64,000 nucleotides of DNA from Rhodococcus globerulus NBRC 14531 (GCF_001894805.1 NZ_BCWX01000008.1:62001-126000), one strand, 5' to 3'. Positions 18,287 through 29,757 are shown, counted from the first letter of the stretch. Translations and numbers: made by a program. The notes: a model not told the origin generated them from the letters alone.

Positions 18287-20131
18287 TTACGTCACCAGCC
18301 GATACCTCAACATCATGTCGTGATCCTCGTGATCGAGCATGTGGCAGTGCCAGACGTACCCTTGCAGATCGCCTGATCCACCACCGTGTCCACTGTGTTC
18401 CATCGCAGGTTCCTTCATCGCAGGATCTACCACCGCAGCTCGGGGGAACGTGGCGTCGGGATCGAAGCCCAGTTCGTCGGCCGTCGGGAAGCGCACGATG
18501 ATGCGCGTGATGGAGTTGGCATCCACGATGACGGTATCCTTGGCGCCCGTCTCCCACACTTCCGGCGCCCGCATCGGCGAGGTCACGAAATCGTCCGCCG
18601 ACGGCGTCCAGCGCGTCCCGAGATCCGGCAACGGGTACGCAGCCGTGTACGCAGGTGTGTTGATGCTCTGCCTACCCAAGACCCGGAAAGTCACCAGGTG
18701 TAGGTGAATCGGATGCGGCTCTGTTGTGACGTTGATCAGATTCCACTGCTCGACGGTTCCCTGACGCGGCAATTCGATATCCGAGTCGGTATACCGCAAG
18801 TTGTTGAGCGACATGGTGATCGACGGATAGCTCGACGGCCGGGACAGTTGCATGATCGTCAGATTGCGGACTACGTCGGGCACGGCCGGGGGTGGTGGGG
18901 CAGCGGAACTCAATTGCTGCGGCACCGACCCGGTGAAACCCTTCGCGCTACTCAGGTCGAACCGCGCGAACAGGGGCATCACCTGCGTACCGCGTTGCGC
19001 CACAGCCAAAGGCACCGGTTCATCGTTGCGCAGTTCCACACTGGTACCCGGTTCGAGCAAGCCGAAGTCGACCAGGAGATCAACCCGCTCGCCCGGGCTC
19101 AGACGCACATGATCCGTCGGCGCTGACGCTGCGAGCAATCCGGATTCGGAGCCGATCACCCAGAATCGCATACGATTTCCGAAGTACAGATTCCACACCG
19201 AGTACGACGCGGCATTGAGGACACGCAGGCGGTACAACCCCCGCGCCACTTCGATTCTGGGCCACACAACGCCGTTCACCACGCCAACGTCTCCGGGCGT
19301 CGCTGGATCCCAGGCACCCTGTGGTGTTGTCCACGTCGACCTGACGCTTTGCCGTCCGTCGGAGGTGAATACCTTGTCCTGCAATATCAGTGGCAGTTCG
19401 AACTCCCCCGACGGTAAGCCGAGCGGATTGCCGGCCGTACCGGTGTCGTAGTTGTCGCGAAGCAGATACATACCGGCCAAGCCCGCGTAGACGTTCAGCC
19501 GAGTCATCCCCATGGCGTGGTCGTGATACCAGTGATTACCGCTACCGCTGGGATTCCCGTTACCGGGGGCATTGCCGAACTCGTGCACCAATCCTTCGCC
19601 CGGACGCTGAATCAACTCGGGATTCCCGTCGTACTGCGGCGCGGTGACACCGCCATGCAGGTGCAGCGACGTGGGAACCTGTGTCCGATCGTTGTCGCTG
19701 AGACCGTGCAGACGCGAATCCACATCAGCGGCAAGAGGATGCGTGGTGATGTCGTTGGCGTACCGCAGCGTTAACGACTGCTCGACATGAGCCTCGATCG
19801 TCGGCCCGAGGTAGTCCATCCCGCCGTACCCCAGCGAAGGCGAAGGCGCCAGGTCAGGATGGAACCGGTGCATCGACGACGCGGCACGAAGCTCCAGGTC
19901 GCTACCGGCCAATTTCGGCGGAAATACCAGCGCCTCACGAAAGGGTTCCAACCGTGGCGAAGGCAATTGGAGCGGCCGCAGCGGGTCGATGTCAGGCAAA
20001 GCTGCGTGCGCAGATTCCCGAGCTGAAGCGGACCCCACCGACAGCGCGCCAAGTCCTGCCATCAATCCCAAGCCCTGCAGCACCGCGCGTCGACGGATCT
20101 TGTGCGGCTTGCCCACCACAGGTTCATCCAC
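18287..20131 (-). CDS. Tat-exported multicopper oxidase (CotA/bilirubin oxidase type)
   Basis: A 614-residue laccase-like oxidase. The N-terminus KIRRRAVLQGLGLMAGLGALSV is a Tat signal. All four copper motifs are intact: SLHLHGG, HWYHDHAMG, HPIHLHLV and HCHMLDHEDHDMM. A methionine- and histidine-rich loop (MKEPAMEHSGHGGG) precedes the last motif and could bind extra copper. It oxidises phenols or metal ions outside the membrane and reduces oxygen to water. It leads an operon with the CoA transferase and HMG-CoA lyase-like genes, an unusual pairing of an exported oxidase with intracellular acid catabolism. The paralogue at 14.4 kb is broken. Confidence 0.9.
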   Translation of the reverse strand: MDEPVVGKPHKIRRRAVLQGLGLMAGLGALSVGSASARESAHAALPDIDPLRPLQLPSPRLEPFREALVFPPKLAGSDLELRAASSMHRFHPDLAPSPSLGYGGMDYLGPTIEAHVEQSLTLRYANDITTHPLAADVDSRLHGLSDNDRTQVPTSLHLHGGVTAPQYDGNPELIQRPGEGLVHEFGNAPGNGNPSGSGNHWYHDHAMGMTRLNVYAGLAGMYLLRDNYDTGTAGNPLGLPSGEFELPLILQDKVFTSDGRQSVRSTWTTPQGAWDPATPGDVGVVNGVVWPRIEVARGLYRLRVLNAASYSVWNLYFGNRMRFWVIGSESGLLAASAPTDHVRLSPGERVDLLVDFGLLEPGTSVELRNDEPVPLAVAQRGTQVMPLFARFDLSSAKGFTGSVPQQLSSAAPPPPAVPDVVRNLTIMQLSRPSSYPSITMSLNNLRYTDSDIELPRQGTVEQWNLINVTTEPHPIHLHLVTFRVLGRQSINTPAYTAAYPLPDLGTRWTPSADDFVTSPMRAPEVWETGAKDTVIVDANSITRIIVRFPTADELGFDPDATFPRAAVVDPAMKEPAMEHSGHGGGSGDLQGYVWHCHMLDHEDHDMMLRYRLVT

Positions 20132-20261
20132 TACAGGCCCCTATCGCTGACGGCATCCGGACCGGATTACCCCTGCGGCTTCGAGGTCAAACACCGACTG
20201 CCTTCCGCCGAGGACTCGAAATCCTGATCGACGAGACCGAGTCGAGAGTTCGAGAAAACCC

Positions 20262-20290
20262 TTGAACTCGAAACTGTGTTCGATTAGGAT
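20262..20290 (+). promoter_or_regulatory. SigA-type promoter of the DUF222/HNH gene
   Basis: TTGAAC (20262-20267) and TAGGAT (20285-20290) are separated by 17 bases. The ATG follows 40 bases later. Confidence 0.6.
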
Positions 20291-20330
20291 GGAGTTATGC
20301 GGATCGGGGGATCCGAATCGGGGGAATTCA

Positions 20331-21647
20331 ATGAGAATCGATACGTCAGATGTGGTTTCCGGTTCTGCCGTGGGATTACGGTCCAGGCTGTGGCAAGCGC
20401 CGGTAGCTGACCTTCGTTCGGCCGCAATCGAGGCGAGCGCGGAGATTTTGCGACTCGAAGCGATCCGCGTGGCCGTGGTCGACGAACTCTCGCTGCGCCC
20501 GGACGACCAGGTGCTCTGCTACCGCGGCGTCGGCCGATGGCTGGCAGCAAATACGATGCTGCAGATCCCTGCCGGAAACAAGATCGCCGCCCTTGGCGTC
20601 GCACTGCGGGCGTTTCCCGCAGTCGCACAACGCTTCGACGCCGGAGATTGCTCGTTCGATCATGCGGCACTGATTATTTCGTTCTGCGAGTCCCCACCAA
20701 AAGGAATGCCGGCCGAGGCACTTCCCCAGTGCATCGACGTTCTCCTGGCTGCAGCATCAGGAGTCGACGCGACAACAACCAAGCTGCGGTACGTCATCGC
20801 CACGTTGGAGCGAATGTTCGAGTCCGACAACATTCCACCGGCCGAAGATATCGACCGGAACGAGCTCCGGATCGCGTCGACGTTGAACGGTCGGGTTGTC
20901 GTTCGAGGCGATTTCGACGCCGTCACCGGCGAAATGATTCTCTCGGCCCTGTCGAATCTGACCATGCCCACCCCCGCTGCGGATGGAACCCCCGATGCCC
21001 GGTCGGCAGCCAAGCGAACAGCCGACGGATTCACCGAACTGATCCGCCGCTATCTCGATTGCGCAAAAACCGGTATCGACGGCGGCCAGCGGCCGCATCT
21101 GAACGTGCACATCAATGCCCGAGATCTCGCCGAACATCGCGACTGCGCGGCGCAGGAAGCCGTTGCAGAGGAAGAAGCTTCACTCGATCCGGACCTCTCC
21201 GATCTCGACGTGGGCCACATGCCGTGGATGGGACCACTGTCGGTCTCGCAGACCAGACTGCTCGGCTGCGACTGCTTCCTGTCGACAGTCCTACTCGACG
21301 ACCACGGAGCGCCACTCGATGCGAGACCCGGAAAACGATTGGTCACAGCCGAACAACGGGTCGCATTGATCGCCCGGGACAAAGGCTGCGCCTTCCCAGG
21401 GTGTGAGTGCGTGCCGGCATGGACCGACGCCCACCATATCCGTCACTGGTCGAACGGCGGGCCGACGGTGATGAACAACCTTGTCCTGCTGTGTCGTTCA
21501 CATCATCGGCTCATGCACCGCAAAACCGGATTTGTTGGCAAATGGGAGATTCGGATGGGCGCCGACAACAAACCCTGGTTCATTCCGCCGCCGGCGATCG
21601 ACCCGCAGCAACACCCCAGACCGGCAAACAACACCTATCGAACCTGA
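20331..21647 (+). CDS. DUF222/HNH endonuclease-domain protein (13E12 family)
   Basis: The 438-residue product has an N-terminal DUF222 helical region (LRSAAIEASAEILRLEAIRVAVVDEL) and a C-terminal HNH nuclease motif: AFPGCECVPAWTDAHHIRHW, then NNLVLLCRSHHRLMH, with the Cys pair and His cluster intact. This is the 13E12 repeat family that is dispersed in actinobacterial genomes; the role is unknown, though association with mobile or selfish DNA has been proposed. No flanking repeats or phage genes are seen here. The ATG at 20331 follows GGGGGAATTCA; an upstream in-frame start lies on the promoter and is rejected. Confidence 0.85.
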   Translation: MRIDTSDVVSGSAVGLRSRLWQAPVADLRSAAIEASAEILRLEAIRVAVVDELSLRPDDQVLCYRGVGRWLAANTMLQIPAGNKIAALGVALRAFPAVAQRFDAGDCSFDHAALIISFCESPPKGMPAEALPQCIDVLLAAASGVDATTTKLRYVIATLERMFESDNIPPAEDIDRNELRIASTLNGRVVVRGDFDAVTGEMILSALSNLTMPTPAADGTPDARSAAKRTADGFTELIRRYLDCAKTGIDGGQRPHLNVHINARDLAEHRDCAAQEAVAEEEASLDPDLSDLDVGHMPWMGPLSVSQTRLLGCDCFLSTVLLDDHGAPLDARPGKRLVTAEQRVALIARDKGCAFPGCECVPAWTDAHHIRHWSNGGPTVMNNLVLLCRSHHRLMHRKTGFVGKWEIRMGADNKPWFIPPPAIDPQQHPRPANNTYRT

Positions 21648-21680
21648 GAAAACGTCTCAGGCACAACAGAACACGGCCGA

Positions 21681-21712
21681 GCACCGCATCGAAGGAGACC
21701 TCGATGCGGTGC
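21681..21712. terminator. Hairpin between convergent HNH and DUF2236 genes
   Basis: GCACCGCATCGA pairs with TCGATGCGGTGC across an 8-base loop; AAAA follows on the plus strand. Confidence 0.7.
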
Positions 21713-21730
21713 CAAAAGCCGTGGGTTCAG

Positions 21731-22663
21731 TCAGACTGCCTGCGGAACTTTGGTGATGCGCGGGAATCGCTCCCGAATTTCCGCCGGCGTGACCACCCTC
21801 GGGTCGAGAGGTTGCTCGTCACGCAGATGACGCTCCAGCACCTTGCCGGTCATCGGCGCAATGACTTTCAGAGCAGCGGTCATATTCTTCGGCGAACTAC
21901 CCACACGCACCGCAGTTCGCACTGCCGGTGCAATTGCCTTGTCCAGCAACGCCGGTTGATCAAATCCACCCATGGTTCGCATCCAGCCAGGCAATGTTGC
22001 GATTGTTGCCGGCGCGACCAATCGACTGAAAGTCGCGAACTTCGTTTTCCCCTGCGCCCTGGGCGTTCTCAGCAGATAGTGCATCGCTCGGTTGGCACGT
22101 TCGGAGGTACACAATCTGGGCCTGACTTCTGCAAAGTACTCACGTACCTCTTCGCGGGAGCGTGGAACGTCGGATGCCTTGCATGTCTGCAACTGCGCGG
22201 CAACTACACATTCCTCCCAGTACCGCTGCTCTTCGACGGCAGAAAGTGTACCCGGACCGTACATTTCGTAGCACTTGAGCACCGAATGCCAACCGGTCAC
22301 ATGGATCCAGAGTTGCGAGGCCGGATTGTTTGCACTGTAACGAGTTCCGGTGATCGGTTCGATGCCCGTGGCCTGAGCATGAACCGTCATGAGATGGTCG
22401 GACAAGGCCATCACCGTCCGCCCATCGGCGGTCGCGACGGTCAGGAAGTATGCCAGTGTTCGGTCGAGTCGCCCCGCTGGATCACTGTAGATACCACTCA
22501 TATCTGCCACCGCCGCGGCAAGGAAGGGGTCGAAGTGCTCGAGCACCACCGACCGCTGGAAGCCGATCAATGCTGTCGGCGCGGCCCAGATCTTCCAACT
22601 GGGTGATCTTGGGCCGAAGAAGCCGTAATCCTCACGCGGTCGATCCATAGCCAGTCCAGACAT
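21731..22663 (-). CDS. DUF2236 oxygenase-like protein (MpaB family), second copy
   Basis: A 310-residue protein with the general DUF2236 layout: ALIGFQRSVVLEHFDP near the start, a likely metal or haem region LMTVHAQATGIEP, and the family segment YSANNPASQLWIHVTGWHSVL. It is shorter than, and only distantly related to, the gene at 11.2 kb. No signal peptide is present. The divergent TetR gene 147 bases away is its probable regulator. MpaB-type proteins are thought to be oxygenases, but the chemistry of this branch is not established. Confidence 0.7.
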   Translation of the reverse strand: MSGLAMDRPREDYGFFGPRSPSWKIWAAPTALIGFQRSVVLEHFDPFLAAAVADMSGIYSDPAGRLDRTLAYFLTVATADGRTVMALSDHLMTVHAQATGIEPITGTRYSANNPASQLWIHVTGWHSVLKCYEMYGPGTLSAVEEQRYWEECVVAAQLQTCKASDVPRSREEVREYFAEVRPRLCTSERANRAMHYLLRTPRAQGKTKFATFSRLVAPATIATLPGWMRTMGGFDQPALLDKAIAPAVRTAVRVGSSPKNMTAALKVIAPMTGKVLERHLRDEQPLDPRVVTPAEIRERFPRITKVPQAV

Positions 22664-22704
22664 TCGAGGTCCCCTTCATCTCTGCCGCCCCACCAACCAC
22701 CATT

Positions 22705-22747
22705 GAATACAACGCCACCGTAACAATTGCAGACGCCGAATACAACG
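22705..22747. repeat. Two direct repeats GAATACAACG in the divergent TetR/DUF2236 spacer
   Basis: Copies at 22705-22714 and 22738-22747 are 33 bp apart, about three helical turns. The second also heads CAACGGTTG, a near-perfect small palindrome. They are candidate binding sites for the adjacent TetR protein. Confidence 0.45.
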
Positions 22748-22810
22748 GTTGCGTATTATTCACGAAGAAGTGGCAGGCAGATTAGGGTGGGAGCGGAGGT
22801 GAGGCACACG

Positions 22811-23452
22811 ATGACCAGGTCACAGGCAGACACAACGGACACACCGCGACGCAAATACGCCCCTCGCATGGCGCCCGAGCAACGACGCGAACAGCTCCTC
22901 GACGCAGCATTCGAGATCACCGGCCGCGTTGGCCTGCACAACCTCAGCATGGAATCCGTCGCTGCCGAAGCCGGCGTCGGCAAGCCTGTCCTCTACACGA
23001 TTTTCGACACCAGGACCGATCTCGTCGCCGCACTCCTACGCCGCGAGCACGAGCGAGCCATCACTCAGGTGCTCGAAACCATGCCGACAGATCTGAGCGA
23101 GCTCGGCCCAGCGGCGTCATACACCGGGACCGTTGGCGCCTTCGTCGACGCCGTACTCGAGAACCCGACGCGCTGGCGCCTGATTCTGACGTCTGTCGAG
23201 AACGCCCCCAGCGAGTATCACGGCTTGCTGAAGCTCTCTCGCGGAGCTGTCTTCGCCCGCGCCGAAGAACTGGCGCGCGCCGGGATTGCCCTCGAACCGA
23301 AGCTCGAAGGCCTTGATCCGGTTCTCCTCGCACACACCATGATGTCGTTTGCCGAAATGCTCGGACGACTGGCCGTCAGCGACCCCGAAGCCTATACCCG
23401 AGAACGACTTTCCGCTTTTGCGGTTGCTCTCGCCCAGTCGGTCGGGCGTTAG
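22811..23452 (+). CDS. TetR-family regulator of the second DUF2236 gene
   Basis: A 213-residue regulator. The helix-turn-helix reads LSMESVAAEAGVGKPVLYTIFDTRTDLVAALLRRE. The chosen ATG follows GGAGG and GAGG; an in-frame start at 22727 would place non-conserved residues upstream over the repeats. The C-terminal domain (VDAVLENPTRWRLILTSVENAP) is common in mycobacterial TetR proteins of unknown ligand. Divergent placement suggests that it controls the DUF2236 gene at 21.7-22.7 kb. Confidence 0.82.
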   Translation: MTRSQADTTDTPRRKYAPRMAPEQRREQLLDAAFEITGRVGLHNLSMESVAAEAGVGKPVLYTIFDTRTDLVAALLRREHERAITQVLETMPTDLSELGPAASYTGTVGAFVDAVLENPTRWRLILTSVENAPSEYHGLLKLSRGAVFARAEELARAGIALEPKLEGLDPVLLAHTMMSFAEMLGRLAVSDPEAYTRERLSAFAVALAQSVGR

Positions 23453-23495
23453 CAGACCACTGAAACCTGTCGGTCGGATCTGCTTCAATACACGC

Positions 23496-23837
23496 ATGAC
23501 ATCACCATCGATCGAACCGCTGCAGCTCTTCGAAACATCTCCCGGAAACTGGTCACTGATGCTCACCGACCAGCACTTCGGCAAGGTGGCAGCGGTATTC
23601 GAGCAGGTAGAGGGCTTCGAAGGTTCCGGCTACGACTGGGCGTCGGTGGCCCATGCAGTGGTTGGTCGCGACGCACCACATCTGGAGGGCCGATTCGGCA
23701 CCGATCCCGAAGCGGGCATGTTTGTTGCGTACGGCGGCGACCACGAAGCTCTTGGTGAACTCGGTGTGCTTCTCGCCAAGGCGTATTCGGATGCCGAGTA
23801 CCTCGGCGGACTCGTCGCTATTTCCGAACTCGACTAG
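23496..23837 (+). CDS. Imm51-type immunity protein, without a visible toxin partner
   Basis: The 113-residue product resembles Imm51, an immunity family found in polymorphic-toxin loci: FETSPGNWSLMLTDQHFG, EGSGYDW-like motif FEGSGYDWASVAHAVV, and the tail FGTDPEAGMFVAYGGDHEALGELG. It is small, acidic and cytoplasmic. Such proteins neutralise a cognate nuclease or deaminase toxin, but no toxin gene lies nearby. It may be an orphan protecting against neighbours' toxins, or have taken on another role. No ribosome site precedes the ATG. A hairpin terminator follows 18 bases later. Confidence 0.68.
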   Translation: MTSPSIEPLQLFETSPGNWSLMLTDQHFGKVAAVFEQVEGFEGSGYDWASVAHAVVGRDAPHLEGRFGTDPEAGMFVAYGGDHEALGELGVLLAKAYSDAEYLGGLVAISELD

Positions 23838-23855
23838 AACCCCTGTCGAAACGAC

Positions 23856-23885
23856 ATCGGCCCCACACCTAGGTGCGGGGCCGAT
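23856..23885. terminator. Hairpin between the immunity gene and asd
   Basis: A continuous 15-bp arm ATCGGCCCCACACCT pairs with AGGTGCGGGGCCGAT (one G-U pair). It can serve both convergent genes. Confidence 0.75.
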
Positions 23886-23898
23886 ACCGAACAAAGGA

Positions 23899-24939
<1,041 letters not shown>

Positions 24940-26205
24940 TTACCGTCCTGTTCCTGCGTGTACTACAGCTTCTTCGTCGCCGCCGAGACCGAAAGCGGCG
25001 TGGATAACGCGCACGGCATCGTCGAGTTCGGTGTCCTTGACCAGCACGGAGATGCGGATCTCGGAGGTCGAGATGAGATCGATGTTGATGTCGGCCTTGG
25101 CCAGTGCCTCACAGAACGTGGCCGTGACGCCCGGGTGGCTCCGCATTCCGGCACCGACCAGGGAAACCTTGCCGATGTGGTCGTCGAACAAGATCTGTGT
25201 GAAGCCGATGTCTTCCTGACGCTTGGTCAGGATCTCGACGGCGCGGGGGCCGTCGGCGGTCGGCAGCGTGAAGGTGATGTCCGTCTTGTTGGTCTCCACC
25301 TTGGAGATGTTCTGCAGCACCATGTCGATGTTGATCTCGGCATCGGAGACAGCGCGGAACACCTTGGCAGCATGTCCCGGTGTGTCCGGCAATCCGACAA
25401 CGGTGATCTTGGCTTCGCCGCGATCGTGCGCGACTCCGGTGATCAGGGCCTCTTCCACAGGAATGTCCTCCATCGATCCGGACACGATTGTTCCGGGCTT
25501 GGTGGTGTATGACGAACGGACGTGCACGGGCACGTTGTAACGACGGGCGTACTCGACGCACCGGAGCATGAGTACCTTGGCACCACACGCTGCGAGTTCG
25601 AGCATTTCCTCGAAGGAAACCGTCTCGAGGCGGTGAGCGTCGGGGACGATGCGCGGGTCGGCGGAGAAAACGCCGTCGACGTCGGTGTAGATCTCGCACA
25701 CGTCGGCGTTGAGCGCAGCTGCCAACGCTACGGCGGTGGTGTCCGATCCACCGCGTCCGAGCGTCGTGATGTCTTTACTGTCCTGGCTGACGCCTTGGAA
25801 TCCGGCGACCAGAACGATCGAGCCTTCGTCGAGCGCCGTGCGAACACGGCCGGGCGTGACGTCGATGATCTTGGCGTTTCCGTGGCTGCCGGTCGTGATG
25901 ACTCCGGCTTGTGAGCCCGAGAACGAACGAGCCTCAGCGCCGAGAGAATGAATTGCCATCGCAACCAAGGAGTTGGAGATGCGCTCACCCGAGGTCAGCA
26001 GCATGTCCATTTCACGGGCCGGCGGGGAAGGGCACACCTGCTGAGCCAAGTCGAGAAGCTCATCGGTGGTATCGCCCATCGCTGACACCACGACGACGAC
26101 ATCATTGCCGGCCTTCTTGGTCTCGACGATCCGTTCAGCGACTCGTCGGATGCGCTCGGCGGTTGCCACCGAGGATCCGCCGTACTTCTGGACGACGAGA
26201 GCCAC
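24940..26205 (-). CDS. ask: Aspartate kinase, alpha subunit frame
   Basis: A 421-residue kinase that phosphorylates aspartate. The N-terminal kinase domain opens [11 protein letters not shown]; two ACT domains in the C-terminal third bind lysine and threonine ([32 protein letters not shown]). As in Corynebacterium, the beta subunit is probably made from an internal start at codon 250, giving an alpha2beta2 enzyme with feedback control. GGAGG lies 9 bases before the GTG start. It precedes asd in one operon. Confidence 0.95.
   Translation of the reverse strand: MALVVQKYGGSSVATAERIRRVAERIVETKKAGNDVVVVVSAMGDTTDELLDLAQQVCPSPPAREMDMLLTSGERISNSLVAMAIHSLGAEARSFSGSQAGVITTGSHGNAKIIDVTPGRVRTALDEGSIVLVAGFQGVSQDSKDITTLGRGGSDTTAVALAAALNADVCEIYTDVDGVFSADPRIVPDAHRLETVSFEEMLELAACGAKVLMLRCVEYARRYNVPVHVRSSYTTKPGTIVSGSMEDIPVEEALITGVAHDRGEAKITVVGLPDTPGHAAKVFRAVSDAEINIDMVLQNISKVETNKTDITFTLPTADGPRAVEILTKRQEDIGFTQILFDDHIGKVSLVGAGMRSHPGVTATFCEALAKADINIDLISTSEIRISVLVKDTELDDAVRVIHAAFGLGGDEEAVVHAGTGR
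25456..25471 (-). promoter_or_regulatory. Internal ribosome site and GTG start for the aspartate kinase beta subunit
   Basis: On the minus strand GGAGG (25471-25467) precedes GTG (25458-25456) by 8 bases. The GTG is codon 250 of ask and gives a 172-residue product beginning [17 protein letters not shown]. This matches the site of the separate beta start in Corynebacterium glutamicum lysC. Confidence 0.7.
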
Positions 26206-26254
26206 GCGTTTCTACCTCCAGGTCGAAATTGTTTACAGATACCAGAGGTCGAGC

Positions 26255-27105
26255 TTACCGACGTGGCCCTGGGACTTCCCGACGCGTACTGACCTCGGCC
26301 CTTACCTCGGGTTCGGATTCACGCCGGATCAGTTGCGAGATCCCGTTTCGCATTGACGTCGCTGAACGCGAACCACCGGCAACGTAACCGACAACGGCGA
26401 CGGCAACTCCGCAGGCGAGGAGGATGCGGATGCTGCTGACCAGTGAACTCGCGACGGTGTCGAACACTGCAGCGGCCGCGTCAGGGGACACGATGTCTTG
26501 ATTGTGTAAATAATCCCGGCGCACGACAGCCAGCGCCACGAGCAGGGCAATCATGCCAACCGCCGTTGCCAGCCCGACCAGTGAGAGTGCGCGCATTCGC
26601 TTCGGCGCAATCGCGATAGCGACCACGGCACAGAGCGCGGCCGCCCACGGCAACCACAAGGCGGCGCGGTCGAGGGCATTCGAGTACCGCTGGGCCGACA
26701 CCAGTTCGTCGGATTGCAGGATCTCGAACTGCGGATCGAATGTCGGGAGGCGATCGACGACAGTAAACCCGCGGTCGTACACCCGAGCCCGTAGATCCGT
26801 CATGACCGGCTCGAGGGACAGCGTGACGGTTCCGTCTTCATCCGCCCTCATGATGCCGTCGGTCGCCCGGCCGGTCACCGCCGCGGCAAGTTGTGCGTGG
26901 GCCGCCCAGTCAGTTCTTCGGTCAATCGGTCTGCGACCGCTTCCTGCACTGCCGGTTCGGACGCCAACGGCGCAACCGTGTCGACATAACTGTCGGTGTT
27001 GTTCACCTGAGTGTGGACGAACAGCGCCACTACCGAGGCCGCGGTGCTCAACGCACCGGTCACGATCAGGACACAGCAGAGTATCCATCGCGACACTCGG
27101 GTCAC
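26255..27105 (-). pseudogene. Actinobacterial membrane protein gene with an internal deletion and frameshift
   Basis: The GTG at 27105 opens a frame with a membrane segment (WILCCVLIVTGALSTAASVVALF) and the family motif TDSYVDTVAPLASEPAVQEAVADRLTEEL, then stops. A second frame carries the other half: AHAQLAAAVTGRATDG, VVDRLPTFDPQFEILQSDEL, and two or three more membrane segments. In intact relatives about 80-100 residues separate VADRLTE from the W...AHAQL segment. Here they abut at about 26906-26914 in different frames, so an internal deletion not divisible by three has destroyed the gene. It follows the 122-residue gene with a 4-base overlap. Confidence 0.65.
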
Positions 27106-27470
27106 GGGCGATTGCCGCGAGTGGGCTTGATCTTGGCCGTGATGCGGTGAATACGGAGGTCGTCGGGAGGTATCCGGAAGGTCTCGTGCACGTTGACCGT
27201 CATCAGATTCTTGCCGAACAACCCTGCGTCGAGGAGGTACTCGGCTACGACATTATCGCCGTCGACGCTCCACCCCACATCTCGGATCGCACGCACCAGA
27301 CGAAACTGCGGACCACCGGACAGGCTGCGCCGCAAGTGATTTCCCGAAAACCCGGTTTTGATCCCCGCCTCGTGTCGCACGGCATCCGGAGCCAGCGGCA
27401 CTGAATTACCGTCGTGTGAGAGAAGCGCATCGAGGTACGTGCGCGCCACAGCAATTCGAGGATCATCCAT
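27102..27470 (-). CDS. Hypothetical protein, NTF2-like fold possible
   Basis: A 122-residue protein beginning MDDPRIAVARTYLDALLSHDG, with VAEYLLDAGLFGKNLMTVNVHETFRI later. The helix followed by strands and the phrase YLDALLSHDG recall small SnoaL/DUF8021-like NTF2-fold domains, but I cannot identify it. No ribosome site precedes the ATG. Its stop overlaps the start of the decayed membrane gene, so the two were once coupled. Confidence 0.55.
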   Translation of the reverse strand: MDDPRIAVARTYLDALLSHDGNSVPLAPDAVRHEAGIKTGFSGNHLRRSLSGGPQFRLVRAIRDVGWSVDGDNVVAEYLLDAGLFGKNLMTVNVHETFRIPPDDLRIHRITAKIKPTRGNRP

Positions 27471-27583
27471 GCGATCAGTCGATCATTTCGGAGCACGAAA
27501 CAACAGCACCGTTCAACGACAATTTCGGCATGTCGCCGATACCCCACCTCATTCGCCGACATTCCAGGAGTAGAGTGCAGTGC

Positions 27584-27625
27584 ATGCAGCGCGCACTCCT
27601 TCTTGGTTGCCGCGACGGGGTCTGA
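27584..27625 (+). CDS. leuL: leuA leader peptide
   Basis: The 13-residue peptide MQRALLLGCRDGV has three consecutive leucine codons (CTC CTT CTT). AGGAG lies upstream, and an in-frame GTG at 27575 is an alternative start. Its last codons overlap the ascending arm of a terminator hairpin. Ribosome stalling at the Leu codons would therefore decide whether leuA is transcribed. Leader peptides of this kind are described before leuA in other actinobacteria. Confidence 0.72.
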   Translation: MQRALLLGCRDGV

Positions 27626-27654
27626 TCCAGACTGGCCTCCCGTCGCGGGGTTTT
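27610..27654 (+). terminator. Attenuator hairpin of leuA
   Basis: CCGCGACGGG (27610-27619) pairs perfectly with CCCGTCGCGG (27639-27648), followed by GGTTTT. A smaller stem GTCTG-ATC-CAGAC sits in the loop. This is an intrinsic terminator positioned at the end of the leucine leader peptide and 88 bases before leuA. Confidence 0.75.
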
Positions 27655-27696
27655 GTGTGCGCCGGTCGACCAAGCCTTCCGGACTTTCGGTCTTGA

Positions 27697-29550
<1,854 letters not shown>

Positions 29551-29561
29551 GACAACTGTCG

Positions 29562-29599
29562 AGTGTGGCTCCTATCCATTCGGATAGGAGCCACACTTG
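29562..29599. terminator. leuA terminator
   Basis: A perfect 16-bp stem, AGTGTGGCTCCTATCC with its complement, and a 4-base loop, 11 bases past the leuA stop. Confidence 0.85.
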
Positions 29600-29673
29600 T
29601 CTGAACTTCACATCGATTTTCGATGAACGACGTACGTCCTGAATCGGATATTAAAGAATTCATTACCGTTATT

Positions 29674-29726
29674 TCATCCTTTGAGGATGATGCGGATGTG
29701 GTCACCGCGTGAGATAGTTCATCTCA
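29674..29726. repeat. Two short inverted repeats in an AT-rich spacer
   Basis: TCATCC-5-GGATGA (29674-29690) and TGAGAT-5-ATCTCA (29710-29726) lie before the SHOCT-domain gene. They may be regulator sites; no promoter is clear. Confidence 0.4.
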
Positions 29727-29757
29727 GACAATTCCGACCTGCGAAATGGGGCTCGAC

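Noticed and set aside
18249-18557. N-terminal extension of the CaiB-type gene
   Set aside because: It is arginine- and histidine-rich and lies in the multicopper oxidase gene; a GTG with a strong ribosome site at 18248 begins the conserved sequence.
20331-21647. DUF222/HNH gene as part of a mobile intron or phage
   Set aside because: It has its own promoter and terminator, no flanking repeats, and the family is commonly dispersed in actinobacterial chromosomes.
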